From the NCBI RefSeq assembly GCF_029958925.1, contig NZ_CP124616.1:3472001-3536000 (forward strand): DNA of 64,000 nt, written 5' to 3'. A program made the translations under genes and the position numbers. This DNA is from Tropicibacter oceani (GTDB lineage: Bacteria > Pseudomonadota > Alphaproteobacteria > Rhodobacterales > Rhodobacteraceae). Below the pieces are notes generated by a model. That model saw only the letters and a list, made by a program, of their open reading frames with translations, was not told where the DNA came from and searched no databases. Of this stretch, positions 17,400 to 26,938 are shown in pieces. Position 1 is the first letter of the stretch; each line of letters begins with the position of its first letter.

Positions 17400-18026
17400 A
17401 TGGCGTTCCATGATGTCCAGTTTCCCGACAACATCAGCCGAGGCGCGCGGGGCGGGCCGGAACGGCGCACGCAGATCGTCGAGCTTGCCTCCGGTGACGA
17501 GGAGCGTAACGCCAGCTGGGCCAACTCGCGCCGTCGCTACGACGTCGCCTACGGCATCCGCCGCGCCGACGATCTCGCTGCGGTGGTCGCCTTCTTCGAA
17601 GCCCGCAACGGGCGGTTGCACGGGTTTCGCTTCAAGGACTGGGCGGACCACAAGTCGTGCCTGCCTTCTTGCACGCCGTCGCCGACCGACCAGACGATCG
17701 GCACCGGCGACGGCGCGACGACCGCCTTTCAGTTGGTGAAGCGCTACGCCTCCGGCAGCCAGACTTGGGTGCGGACAATCACCAACCCCGTCGCGGGCAC
17801 GGTTCGCGTCGCCCTCGATGGCACGGAACAGCCGGGCGGCTGGTCGGTCGACACAACGACCGGCGTTGTCACCTTCAGCGCCGCTCCGGGCTCCGGCATC
17901 GCGGTCACCGCAGGCTTCGAGTTTGACGTGCCGGTCCGCTTCGACACCGACGTACTCGACGTGACGCTGGACCTTGAGCGGCTCGGCTCGATCACCTCCA
18001 TTCCTCTCATCGAAATCCGCCGCTGA
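17400..18026 (+). CDS. DUF2460 distal tail protein (GTA gp12-like)
   Basis: The 208-residue protein starts MAFHDVQFPDNISRGA, the standard start of the DUF2460/TIGR02217 family, which forms the distal tail in the Rhodobacter gene transfer agent and related siphophages. Conserved features are RRRYDVAYGIRRADDL and the HGFRFKDWADH segment. The start at 17400 follows an AAGGAGAA ribosome-binding site; the open frame extends upstream but overlaps the tape measure gene. Confidence 0.88.
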   Translation: MAFHDVQFPDNISRGARGGPERRTQIVELASGDEERNASWANSRRRYDVAYGIRRADDLAAVVAFFEARNGRLHGFRFKDWADHKSCLPSCTPSPTDQTIGTGDGATTAFQLVKRYASGSQTWVRTITNPVAGTVRVALDGTEQPGGWSVDTTTGVVTFSAAPGSGIAVTAGFEFDVPVRFDTDVLDVTLDLERLGSITSIPLIEIRR

Positions 18027-18041
18027 ACCAGGGAGATCCGG

Positions 18042-18332
18042 ATGGCAGACCAAACAGGCGGCATCCAGGCGGGTGTCGTTATTTCATTTGTGAGCCTCGC
18101 GTTCGCGATTTCTGTTCAGGGTGGCATGGCGATCTGGTGGGCAGGTGCCCAGAACACCCGTGTCACTGCGCTTGAGGATCGCGTTGCGGACCTGCAGGCC
18201 GTCTCGCCGGATGTGCATCGCCAGATCGTCGATGCGGATCGACGGATTGCGGTCATCGATGTGCGGATTTCTGGCATTGTCGCGCGGCTGGAAGCGCTGA
18301 CCGAAGATCTTGAAGACCTCGCCGCGCGCTGA
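18042..18332 (+). CDS. Small membrane-anchored protein of the lysis module
   Basis: The 96-residue protein has one N-terminal membrane helix (about residues 10-35) followed by a charged, likely coiled-coil region (VTALEDRVADLQ... VARLEALTEDLEDL). It lies directly before the endolysin gene, so a holin/XhlA-like or spanin-like role is likely but not shown. No signal-peptidase II lipobox is visible. Confidence 0.65.
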   Translation: MADQTGGIQAGVVISFVSLAFAISVQGGMAIWWAGAQNTRVTALEDRVADLQAVSPDVHRQIVDADRRIAVIDVRISGIVARLEALTEDLEDLAAR

Positions 18333-18360
18333 GCGCACTCATCCCACAAGGACAGATCCC

Positions 18361-19017
18361 ATGCAAATGACCGAACAGGGCCTCCTGGCCCTTGTCCGCC
18401 ACGAAGGCATCGTGCCCGGACCCTATCTCGATGTGAAACAGGTCTGGACCTTCGGCATCGGCCACACGGCTGCGGCCGGTCCGCCCAATCCGGCCAAGAA
18501 GCCGCGCGGCATGCCCGCCGATCTAGACGACGGGATCCGGGAGGCGTTCCGGGTCTTTCGGGCCGACCTGGCGGCTTACGAGGCCGCCGTCCTGCGGGCC
18601 GTGAAGGTGCCGCTTGAGCCGCACGAGTTCTATGCGCTGGTCAGCTTCCACTATAATACCGGTGGCATTGCGAAGGCCGCGCTGACCCGGCATCTGAACG
18701 CCGGCAATCGCGTTGCAGCCGCCGACGCTTTTCTGAACTGGCGGCGACCGGCCTCGATCATTCCGCGCCGGGAGGCCGAGCGCGACCTGTTCCGCCATGG
18801 CCGCTATCCCGGCGGCACGATCCCTGTCTGGTCCGTGGACCGCGCGGGCCGCGTGGACTTCTCCCGGCCGATCCGCCGTCTGACCGAAAACGAGGCTCTG
18901 GTATTGGCTCGCGGGCCGTCGCCGACGCCGCAGATCCTCGCCCCTTCACCCACCGCGCCGACCGGCTGGCGAGCCCGGCTGGCCGCTTTCTTCTCTACGC
19001 TGATCCGGAGGACCTGA
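18361..19017 (+). CDS. Phage endolysin, GH24 lysozyme family
   Basis: This 218-residue muramidase cuts peptidoglycan at lysis. The T4-lysozyme-type triad is visible as E15 (RHEGI), D24 (PYLD) and T30 (WTFGIGH). A C-terminal extension of about 50 residues is proline-rich and ends in a helix. No signal peptide is seen, so it would depend on a holin. The ATG at 18361 follows AAGGACAG; the longer open frame overlaps the preceding gene. Confidence 0.88.
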   Translation: MQMTEQGLLALVRHEGIVPGPYLDVKQVWTFGIGHTAAAGPPNPAKKPRGMPADLDDGIREAFRVFRADLAAYEAAVLRAVKVPLEPHEFYALVSFHYNTGGIAKAALTRHLNAGNRVAAADAFLNWRRPASIIPRREAERDLFRHGRYPGGTIPVWSVDRAGRVDFSRPIRRLTENEALVLARGPSPTPQILAPSPTAPTGWRARLAAFFSTLIRRT

Positions 19018-19022
19018 ACCCC

Positions 19023-19253
19023 ATGCGTTACCTTCGTCCCAACTCGCTCACCTGGTGGGCGGGATGTCTTGCCATGCTCACCGGCATCGCCTCACTCGCA
19101 TTGCCTTCCACCGGGCCGCTCGGGGAACTCTCCCGTCTCGTAGCTCTGCTTGCCGGCTCGGGCGATGCCTCGCCTGCGGGGCTGATGTTCCTCGGTCTCG
19201 GCCTTATCGGCCTGCGCGACCGGATCGAGCGCGGGTTCCGCGGCAACAAGTGA
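19023..19253 (+). CDS. Small membrane protein, possible holin
   Basis: The 76-residue protein has two hydrophobic segments (about residues 10-28 and 53-63) and a basic C-terminus (RDRIERGFRGNK), the usual shape of a class II holin. It starts 5 nt after the endolysin stop. The role is inferred from size, topology and position. Confidence 0.6.
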   Translation: MRYLRPNSLTWWAGCLAMLTGIASLALPSTGPLGELSRLVALLAGSGDASPAGLMFLGLGLIGLRDRIERGFRGNK

Positions 19254-19550
19254 TCACTGAACGCGATGTTTCTTCTTCAAGAATCGGACCAACTTTTCGG
19301 GGCGATTCGCGAACGGCGCAACTTCTTCGAGAACGGGCAACCCCAGTTCGTGTCTCGCCGAAGTGAGATTCCCAAGATGCGGCCCGATCGACGCCGAATC
19401 CCTGTCCGGCAGTCCGCGCCTGCACTGATCTACGATTTCGGACCGGCTGATCAGTTTCCCCTTCTGCTTTCGGTCGACAGCATCCTGATAGGCGGCATCT
19501 GTGATTTCATATTCGCTTTCCTTCCAAGACTGTCCCATTCCGGCCTCCAA
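19254..19550 (-). CDS. Small antisense gene of unknown function in the tail operon
   Basis: A 98-residue soluble protein is encoded on the minus strand, directly convergent with the holin-like gene. The sequence looks genuinely coding (ISRSEIVDQCRRGLP, SIGPHLGNLTSARHELGLPVL, PEKLVRFLKKKHRV) and none of the competing frames fits the phage genes. It resembles small phage-borne accessory (moron) proteins; I do not recognise a family. It could start at 19550 or at the internal ATG 19538. Confidence 0.5.
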   Translation of the reverse strand: MEAGMGQSWKESEYEITDAAYQDAVDRKQKGKLISRSEIVDQCRRGLPDRDSASIGPHLGNLTSARHELGLPVLEEVAPFANRPEKLVRFLKKKHRVQ

Positions 19551-19651
19551 GCTCGTTACGAGGCCAGGTTACCGCCTCAGCCAATACTTGTCGTCCAACG
19601 TTTCGCGTGCCTGCTCGCAGATCTCGATGACCGCATGACGGGAACCTGCCG

Positions 19652-20536
19652 ATGAAATCCCTCTCGCCCGCGCTGCAGGCCCATCTCGACGAGGGCACGA
19701 CCACGCTTGCCTGGTGCTGGCGGATCACGCGAGCCGACGGCGTCACATTCGGCTTCACCGATCACGACCGGACGCTGACGTTTGACGGCACCGACTTCGA
19801 GCCCGAGAGCGGGCTGACGGCTTCCGAGGTCCGCTCTGGCTCGGACCTTTCGGTGGATGCACAGGACGCGGAAGGTGTGCTTAACTCGGATCGGATCACC
19901 GAGACCGACATCCTCGACGGACGCTGGGACAATGCCGAGGTCGAAGTCTGGCGCGTGAACTGGGCGGACACGGGTCAGCGGGTGCTGATGCGGCGCGGGG
20001 CCATCGGCCAGATCCGGCGCGGGCGGCTGGCCTTCGTCGCGGAGGTCCGCTCTCTCGCGCACGTGCTCGGCCAGACGGTCGGACGGACCTTCCAGGCAAC
20101 CTGCGATGCTGCGCTCGGCGATGCGCGCTGCGGCGTCGATCTCGAGGATCCCGTCTACAAGGGCGCGGGCGCAGTGATCGATCTCCTGCGCGACCGCGCC
20201 TTTACCGCCTCCGGTCTTGGCGGCTTTACCTCCGGCTGGTTCACCTTCGGCACCATCGAGTGGTCCAGCGGTGCAAACACTGGGCGTCGCGCGGAAGTTC
20301 TGGGCCACGACGTGACCGACGGCATCGCGATCCTGACCCTGCTCGAAGCGCCGGTGCGCGCCATTGCCGAGGGCGACGCCTTCACCATCCGCGCAGGCTG
20401 CGACAAGCGGATCGAGACCTGCGGTGCGAAGTTCGCCAACACCGCCAACTTCCGCGGCTTCCCGCATATCCCTGGCCAGGACGCGATCCTGCGCTATGCC
20501 ACCAAGGATGGCGGGCACGAAGGGGGCGTGCTGTGA
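19652..20536 (+). CDS. DUF2163 / BR0599-type tail hub protein (GTA gp13-like)
   Basis: The 294-residue protein is homologous to the gene transfer agent tail hub. The N-terminal domain begins LSPALQAHLDEGTTTLAWCWRI and includes FGFTDHDRTLTFDG. The C-terminal part has cysteines in CDAALGDARCGVDL and AGCDKRIETCGAKF; in the Rhodobacter agent the hub protein binds an Fe-S cluster, so these are candidate ligands. It overlaps the NlpC/P60 gene by 4 nt (GTGA). Confidence 0.88.
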   Translation: MKSLSPALQAHLDEGTTTLAWCWRITRADGVTFGFTDHDRTLTFDGTDFEPESGLTASEVRSGSDLSVDAQDAEGVLNSDRITETDILDGRWDNAEVEVWRVNWADTGQRVLMRRGAIGQIRRGRLAFVAEVRSLAHVLGQTVGRTFQATCDAALGDARCGVDLEDPVYKGAGAVIDLLRDRAFTASGLGGFTSGWFTFGTIEWSSGANTGRRAEVLGHDVTDGIAILTLLEAPVRAIAEGDAFTIRAGCDKRIETCGAKFANTANFRGFPHIPGQDAILRYATKDGGHEGGVL

Positions 20537-21027
20537 CCAACATCGTTTCCAGTAGAAACGACGGGCGGCAGTGCATCTCATCGCGATGCACGAGAACCAC
20601 TGCCGATCCCACCCGCGTCGTTGGCATCGCACGGTCCTGGCTGGGCACGCCCTACCACGATCAGGCCAGCCTTCGAGGCGTTGGCTGCGACTGCCTTGGT
20701 CTCGCCCGCGGCGTCTGGCGCGAGATTGTGGGTCCTGAGCCGTTTCGGATCCCGCCCTACAGCCGCGACTGGGGCGAGACGGGCCCGCGCGAGGTGCTGG
20801 CCGAGGGCGCGCGCGTCATGATGATCGAGGTGCCTCCCGCCGAGGCCAAGTCCGGCGCGCTGGTGCTGTTCCGCATGAAGCCCCGCGCCATCGCCAAGCA
20901 TGTCGGCATCCTGACCGGGCCGGACAGCTTCCTCCATGCCTATGAGCGGCTCGGCGTGATCGAGGAACCGCTCACCAACGCCTGGCGGCGGCGCATCGCC
21001 TTCGCCTTCCTGTTTCCGCAACGCTGA
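20533..21027 (+). CDS. NlpC/P60-family tail peptidase (GTA gp14-like)
   Basis: This 164-residue cysteine peptidase of the tail tip probably cleaves peptidoglycan peptides during entry. The catalytic region is RGVGCDCLGLARGVW, with a histidine in AKHVGILTG. The start is a GTG overlapping the DUF2163 stop; the first 28 or so residues are not typical of the family, so translation might also begin further in. Gene order (DUF2460, DUF2163, NlpC/P60, host-specificity) is the same as in the Rhodobacter gene transfer agent. Confidence 0.85.
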   Translation: MTNIVSSRNDGRQCISSRCTRTTADPTRVVGIARSWLGTPYHDQASLRGVGCDCLGLARGVWREIVGPEPFRIPPYSRDWGETGPREVLAEGARVMMIEVPPAEAKSGALVLFRMKPRAIAKHVGILTGPDSFLHAYERLGVIEEPLTNAWRRRIAFAFLFPQR

Positions 21028-21036
21028 GACCCCGAA

Positions 21037-24000
21037 ATGGCCACCCTCATTCTCGGCGCTGCCGGTGCCGCCATAGGCGGCTCGATCGGTGGCGCAATCC
21101 TTGGCGTCAGCGCCGCGACCATCGGCGGCTTCATCGGCTCCACCATCGGCTCGGTCGTCGACAGCTGGATCGTGTCCTCGCTCGCACCGACGCAGCGGAT
21201 CGAAGGGGCACGGCTCGACAGCTTGCGCATCACGTCCTCGACCGAAGGCGCGGTCATCCCGCGCCTCTACGGGCGGATGCGGATCGGCGGCAACATCATC
21301 TGGGCAACCGATTTCCGCGAGGAGACCAAGACCACCACCCAAGGCGGCGGCAAAGGCGGCGGGGGCGGCAAGGTCAAGACCACCGAGTATCTCTACTATG
21401 CGTCGTTCGCCGTCGCTTTGTGTGAAGGCCCGATCACCGGCATCGGGCGCATCTGGGCTGACGGCAAGTCGATGGACCTCTCCGGCGTCACCTGGCGCTG
21501 GTATCCCGGCGACGAAGCACAGTCCGCCGATCCGTTCATCGCCGCGAGGATGGGCGCGGCCAGCACGCCTGCCTACCGCGGCACCGCCTATGTGGTCTTC
21601 GAGGAACTGGCGCTCTCGACCTACGGCAACCGCCTGCCGCAACTCTCCTTCGAGGTCTTCCGGCCGCTCGCCGATCCCGACACCGCCGAGGGGCTGACCC
21701 GCGCCGTCACCCTGATCCCGGCCTCGGGTGAGTTCACCTACGCCACGCAGGCCATTCGCAAATCCTCGGGCGGCGCGACGCAGGCCGAAAACCTGAACGC
21801 GCTGCCCGACACCGCCGACATGGCCGTTGCGCTCGATCGGCTCCAGGCCATGGCACCGGCCGTCGAGAGCGTCAGCCTGGTCGTCGCCTGGTTCGGTGAC
21901 GACCTGCGAGCCGGATCCTGCAAGCTGCGCCCCGGCGTCGAGGTCTCGGCCAAATCCACGACGCCAGTCGGCTGGTCGGTCAATGGCGTCAGTCGCGCGA
22001 ATGCCTTCCTGGTCAGCCGCGACAACCAGGACCGCCCGGTCTATGGCGGCACGCCCGCCGATTTCGCGGTTGTGCAGGCGATCCGGGAGATGAAGGCGCG
22101 CGGGCTGCGCGTGACACTCTATCCGTTCCTCCTGATGGACGTCCCGCCCGGCAACACGCTGCCGAACCCGTATTCCGATAACGCCGCCGAGACCGGCCAG
22201 CCCACATTCCCCTGGCGCGGCCGGATCACCTGTTCGCCCGCGGCAGGCTATGCCGGGAGCGTGGACAAGACGGCCACGGCGTCGAGCCAGGTCGCGGCCT
22301 TCTTCGGCAGTGCCAGCCCCTCCGACTTCGCGATCTCGGGCGAGACCGTCTTCTGGACCGGCCCGTCCGGGGACTGGGGTCTGCGCCGCATGATGCTGCA
22401 TTACGCGCATCTCTGCACGGTGGCGGGCGGGGTCGACGCCTTCCTGATCGGCTCGGAAATGCGCGGCCTGACCACCATCCGCTCGGGCGCCAGCAGCTAT
22501 CCCGCTGTCACCGCGTTCAAGGCGCTCGCCGCCGACGTGCGCGCCATTCTCGGGGCTGGGACGGAAATCGGCTATGCGGCCGACTGGTCGGAATACTTCG
22601 GGCACCACCCGGGCGACGGAAGCGGCGACGTCTATTTCCACCTCGACCCGCTCTGGTCGGACGCAAACGTCGATTTCGTCGGGATCGACAACTACATGCC
22701 GCTCTCCGACTGGCGCGACGGGTTCGAGCATGCCGACGCGGCCGAGGGCTGGCCCGCAATCTACGACCGGGCCTACCTGCAGGGGAACATCGCGGGCGGC
22801 GAAGGCTTCGACTGGTTCTATGCCAGTGCCGCCAACCGCTCCGCGCAGGTCCGCACTCCGATCACCGATGGCGGTGCCGGGAAACCCTGGGTCTTCCGCT
22901 ACAAGGATCTCCGCGGCTGGTGGTCTAACCCGCATTACAACCGTCCGGGTGGGGTAGAGAGCGGCACGCCGACGGCATGGGTGCCGCAGTCCAAACCCAT
23001 CCGCTTCACCGAACTCGGCTGCCCGGCCATCGACCGGGGCACCAACCAGCCCAACGTCTTCTTCGACCCGAAGTCCTCGGAGAGCTTCACGCCGTATTTC
23101 TCGCGGGGCTGGCGCGACGACACCATCCAGCGCGCTTATCTCGAGGCGACCTATCTCTTCTGGGGTGAGGCCGCGAACAATCCGATCTCCAGCGTCTACG
23201 GCGACCGGATGGTGCATGTGCCCGAATGCGCGGCCTGGACCTGGGACGCGCGGCCGTATCCGTTCTTTCCCGAACTGACCGATGTCTGGACCGATGGCCC
23301 CAACTGGCGGCTCGGCCACTGGCTGACCGGCCGCCTCGGCGCGGTGTCCCTTGCGGCCCTCGTGCGGCACCTCTGTCTGCGCGCTGGGCTGCCGGGGACC
23401 CGCATCGACGTCACCGGCCTCTGGGGCGCGGTCGAAGGCTATGCCATCGGCGCGTTGGAAAGCCCGCGCGCGTCCATCACCACGCTGTCGCGCCACTTCG
23501 GCTTCGACGCCGTCGAGACCGAGGGCGTGATCCGCTTCGTCATGCGTGGCCGGGCGGCGGTGGCAAACGTCACACCCGACGATCTCGTCGCCGCGCGCGA
23601 GGGCGACGTGCTGGAACTGACCCGCGGCCAGGAGACGGAACTGCCCCAGGCCCTGAAATGGCAGGTCGCCCGCGCCGACGAGGATTACGAGGCCGCGCAG
23701 GTCGAGGCCCGGCGGATCACCGTCGACGCGACGCGCATTGCCTCCGAGAGCATCCCCATGGCGGTGCCGCCCGAGGAGGCCGAGCGTCGCTGCCGCCGCG
23801 CGCTGATGGAAGCCTGGACCGGGCGCGAGAGTGCGGTGTTTCGCCTGCCGCCATCGCGGCTGGCGCTCGACCCGGCCGATGTGGTGGCGCTCGCCCATGA
23901 CGGCCGGTCCGTCGCGCTGAGGCTCATCTCGATTGCCGACGCCGAAGCGCGCGGCATCGAGGCGGTACGCCAGGATCGGGAAGCCTACGATCAACCGCCT

Positions 24001-25002
24001 GGCGCGCCGCGACCCTCGGCGCTGTCGCAGGCCGTCGTCTTCGGCGCGCCCGAGGCCATACTGCTCGACCTGCCGCAGCTGACCGAGGACCAGGCCGCGC
24101 ATCGGCCCTTCGCGGCAGCGCGCGCCGTCCCTTGGCCCGGTGAGATCGCCGTCTACCGCAGTCCCTCGACGGACGGTTTTGACCTGCTGACCACGTTTGG
24201 CACACGCGCCCGGATCGGCACGCTGGTCTCGGACTTCTACGCCGGACCCACATCCCGCTTCGATCTCGGAAACGCGCTGGTGGTCGATTTGCAGACCGGC
24301 ACCCTCGAAAGCGTCACCGACCTGACGCTGTTCGGCGGGGCCAACGCGCTGGCCATCGAGAGCGCGCCCGGTGTCTGGGAGATCGTGCAGGCAGGCGCGG
24401 CCGAACTGATCGCCCCCGGCCGGTATCGCCTGACCCGACTCCTGCGCGGCCAACTCGGGACCGAGGGCGCCATGGGCAACCCGGCACCCGCCGGCGCACG
24501 GGTCGTGGTGCTGGACACCGCGCTCGCTTCCCTGCCGATCGCCGAAGCCGATCTTGGCATCCCGTGGAACTGGCGCATCGGCCCGGCGAGCCGTCCGGTC
24601 AGCGACGAAACTTATGTGGCGCAGGCCTTCACGCCCGCAGGTGTGGGGCTGTGGCCGTTCTCCGTCGCGCATGTCGAACAGCCGTGGCGCAAGCCCCGTA
24701 CGCCCGGCGATCTCACGATCCGCTGGACGCGCCGGTCGCGCGCTCTCGCGGCCGACAGCTGGAGCGGGCTGGAGGTGCCGCTGGCCGAGGAACTGGAAGC
24801 TTACGAGGTCGAGATTCTCGACGGCGCCACCGTGAAGCGGGTGCTGAGCACCGCCACCACCAGCGCGGTCTACACCGCCGCCCAGCAGACCGCCGACTGG
24901 GGCGCGCCGCTCGGTCCCGGCGACACGCTCGACATCCGCCTCTTCCAGCTCTCCGCCCTTGTCGGGCGGGGCGCACCCAAGACCGTCACGCTCCTGTTCT
25001 GA
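21037..25002 (+). CDS. Tail host-specificity protein with GTA TIM-barrel domain (gp15-like)
   Basis: The 1321-residue protein forms the tail tip or megatron. A glycine-rich hydrophobic N-terminus (AAGAAIGGSIGGAILG) is followed by a GTA-type TIM-barrel domain at roughly residues 430-730 (IGSEMRGLTTIRSG, YAADWSEYF, DFVGIDNYMPL) and a phage-tail_3-like domain from about residue 770 (LVRHLCLRAGLPG). The C-terminus is beta-rich. A 1482-codon open frame on the opposite strand is a GC-driven shadow. Confidence 0.9.
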   Translation: MATLILGAAGAAIGGSIGGAILGVSAATIGGFIGSTIGSVVDSWIVSSLAPTQRIEGARLDSLRITSSTEGAVIPRLYGRMRIGGNIIWATDFREETKTTTQGGGKGGGGGKVKTTEYLYYASFAVALCEGPITGIGRIWADGKSMDLSGVTWRWYPGDEAQSADPFIAARMGAASTPAYRGTAYVVFEELALSTYGNRLPQLSFEVFRPLADPDTAEGLTRAVTLIPASGEFTYATQAIRKSSGGATQAENLNALPDTADMAVALDRLQAMAPAVESVSLVVAWFGDDLRAGSCKLRPGVEVSAKSTTPVGWSVNGVSRANAFLVSRDNQDRPVYGGTPADFAVVQAIREMKARGLRVTLYPFLLMDVPPGNTLPNPYSDNAAETGQPTFPWRGRITCSPAAGYAGSVDKTATASSQVAAFFGSASPSDFAISGETVFWTGPSGDWGLRRMMLHYAHLCTVAGGVDAFLIGSEMRGLTTIRSGASSYPAVTAFKALAADVRAILGAGTEIGYAADWSEYFGHHPGDGSGDVYFHLDPLWSDANVDFVGIDNYMPLSDWRDGFEHADAAEGWPAIYDRAYLQGNIAGGEGFDWFYASAANRSAQVRTPITDGGAGKPWVFRYKDLRGWWSNPHYNRPGGVESGTPTAWVPQSKPIRFTELGCPAIDRGTNQPNVFFDPKSSESFTPYFSRGWRDDTIQRAYLEATYLFWGEAANNPISSVYGDRMVHVPECAAWTWDARPYPFFPELTDVWTDGPNWRLGHWLTGRLGAVSLAALVRHLCLRAGLPGTRIDVTGLWGAVEGYAIGALESPRASITTLSRHFGFDAVETEGVIRFVMRGRAAVANVTPDDLVAAREGDVLELTRGQETELPQALKWQVARADEDYEAAQVEARRITVDATRIASESIPMAVPPEEAERRCRRALMEAWTGRESAVFRLPPSRLALDPADVVALAHDGRSVALRLISIADAEARGIEAVRQDREAYDQPPGAPRPSALSQAVVFGAPEAILLDLPQLTEDQAAHRPFAAARAVPWPGEIAVYRSPSTDGFDLLTTFGTRARIGTLVSDFYAGPTSRFDLGNALVVDLQTGTLESVTDLTLFGGANALAIESAPGVWEIVQAGAAELIAPGRYRLTRLLRGQLGTEGAMGNPAPAGARVVVLDTALASLPIAEADLGIPWNWRIGPASRPVSDETYVAQAFTPAGVGLWPFSVAHVEQPWRKPRTPGDLTIRWTRRSRALAADSWSGLEVPLAEELEAYEVEILDGATVKRVLSTATTSAVYTAAQQTADWGAPLGPGDTLDIRLFQLSALVGRGAPKTVTLLF

Positions 25003-25012
25003 AGGCCAACCC

Positions 25013-26938
25013 ATGTCCGACGCCACGATCCATCTCCTGCTGCCCTACATCCTGGCGGCGCAGGCCCAGAAGCACGTCACCCATAACGAGGCGCTGCGGA
25101 TCCTCGACGGGCTCGTCCAGCTTTCCGTTCTTGACCGGGACCTGACCGCGCCGCCAGCCAGCCCCGCCGATGGCGACCGCTATCTCGTCGCTTCGGGCGC
25201 GTCGGGAGACTGGGCGGCGTGGGATCTGAACATCGCCCTCTGGACCGACGGTGCCTGGCTGCGCCTGCCACCGCGCACCGGCTGGCGGACATGGGTCGAG
25301 GACGAGGGCCTGCTTCTCGTCTGGACCGGCGCTGCATGGGAGGTCGTGGGCGAGCCGAGCGACATCTCGGACGCCGTCTTCAGCCTGATCAACGACGCCG
25401 ATGCCACGAAGAAGGCGGTCTTCTCGCTTTCCGGTATCAGCACCGGCACGACCCGCAGCTACACGCTGCCGAATACCTCGTCGGAACTGGCGATCCTGGC
25501 AGGCACGCAGACCTTCACCGGCAACAAGACGTTCTCCGGCACGCTGACGGCGTCGGGCACCGTCACGGTTTCGGCAGCGACGGCCACCATCGGCACGGCC
25601 ACGGGCACCGCGACCTACGGCATAGGCACCGGGGCGACGACCACCGGCCTTACCAAGACCGTCAACCTCGGCACCGGCGGCGCGTCGGGGTCGACCACGG
25701 TCGTCAACATCGGCCCCGCGACCTCGGGTGCGAATGGCACGACGGTGGTCAACACGCCGACCGTCACCTTCGCCAATGCCGTGACACAGGTCGGCATGCC
25801 CCAGGCGAACCTCACCGCGCAGCTTCTGGGCCTCGGTGGGGCGACGGCCGACAGCTACAACCGGCTCTCGGTCAACACGCCCGCGGTTCTGCTGAACAAC
25901 GCGGGCGCCGGAATCGAGGCCACGGTCAACAAGGCCGCGCCCGCCAACGACGCCAGCTTTGCCTTCAAGACCAACTGGTCGGCGCGCGCGCTGATCGGCC
26001 TTCTCGGCAGCGACGATTTCAGCTTCAAGGTCAGCCCGGACGGCTCGGCCTTCTACGAGGCGCTCCGGATCGACCGGACCAGCGGCCGGGTCGAGATGCC
26101 CGAACCCGTCGTGCTCCCGGCGCTCGATGCCGTGCCCACGCCGCCCCCCTCCGGCAAGCTCGCCCTCTACGCGCGCGACCGCGCCGGGGCCGGATGGCTC
26201 GACGTCCAGCCGCCCTCGGGGCGGTTCTTCCCGCTCCAGCCGCATTTCGGGGTGAACCGGATCGCGACCTGGGCGCCGTCCACCGGCACGACCGTCAACA
26301 CCAACGGCATGCCGCGCACCGCTGTCGGCACCGTCTCCACGCCGACGCTCGCCACCACCAACCTCTCGACCTCGATGCGCCGCTGGCGCGTGACCAGCGC
26401 CGCAACCGTCGATGCGGCGGCCGAGGAACGCTCGGCCGGCTGGGTCTGCTGGCGCGGCAATGCGGATGGCCTCGGCGGCTTCACCTATGTGAACAGACTC
26501 TCGTTGGTGACGCTGCAGGCGACCGGTATGGGCTTCTTCCGCCTCTACGGATCGACCACGGCGCTGGCCACGACCTTGACGTTGTCCGCCGTGGTGAACT
26601 GCATCGGCATCGGCTTCCAGCGCGGCACCCACACGAACTGGCAGCTGGTGCAGAACGACGGCTCCGGCGCGCCGACGCTTACCGATCTCGGGGCGAGTTT
26701 CCCGGTCGCGAGCACGACGAACGTCTTGACTCTCACGCTCCTCGCCGCCCCGAACAGCAGCGAGATCGGCGTCCGGGTGGTCGAGGAGATCAGCGGGGCG
26801 GTGGTAGAGGCCATGCTCGACACCGACATCCCGGTAGCGACGCTACTCCTGAGCCCGCGCAACTACATGAACAACGGCGCGACGGCGGCGGCGGTCGCCT
26901 ATGATTGCTCGGGGGTGTATGTCGAGACGGATTATTGA
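25013..26938 (+). CDS. DUF2793 tail fibre-like protein
   Basis: The 641-residue protein begins with a DUF2793 domain (LPYILAAQAQKHVTHNEALRILDGLV, ending DADATKKAVFSLSG). A threonine/glycine-rich repetitive stretch (TASGTVTVSAATATIGTATG and similar) and a beta-rich C-terminal receptor-type domain follow. Such proteins are side fibres or receptor-binding proteins at the tail tip. It is the last recognisable phage gene; base composition changes soon after it. Confidence 0.82.
   Translation: MSDATIHLLLPYILAAQAQKHVTHNEALRILDGLVQLSVLDRDLTAPPASPADGDRYLVASGASGDWAAWDLNIALWTDGAWLRLPPRTGWRTWVEDEGLLLVWTGAAWEVVGEPSDISDAVFSLINDADATKKAVFSLSGISTGTTRSYTLPNTSSELAILAGTQTFTGNKTFSGTLTASGTVTVSAATATIGTATGTATYGIGTGATTTGLTKTVNLGTGGASGSTTVVNIGPATSGANGTTVVNTPTVTFANAVTQVGMPQANLTAQLLGLGGATADSYNRLSVNTPAVLLNNAGAGIEATVNKAAPANDASFAFKTNWSARALIGLLGSDDFSFKVSPDGSAFYEALRIDRTSGRVEMPEPVVLPALDAVPTPPPSGKLALYARDRAGAGWLDVQPPSGRFFPLQPHFGVNRIATWAPSTGTTVNTNGMPRTAVGTVSTPTLATTNLSTSMRRWRVTSAATVDAAAEERSAGWVCWRGNADGLGGFTYVNRLSLVTLQATGMGFFRLYGSTTALATTLTLSAVVNCIGIGFQRGTHTNWQLVQNDGSGAPTLTDLGASFPVASTTNVLTLTLLAAPNSSEIGVRVVEEISGAVVEAMLDTDIPVATLLLSPRNYMNNGATAAAVAYDCSGVYVETDY

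Noticed and set aside
20578-25026. 1482-codon open frame on the minus strand
   Set aside because: It mirrors the host-specificity gene on the plus strand; the translation is rich in Arg, Gly, Ala and His with no family motif. It is a GC-content shadow.
24986-26632. 548-codon minus-strand open frame
   Set aside because: It is a shadow of the DUF2793 fibre gene, Arg/Gly/Ala-rich and featureless.
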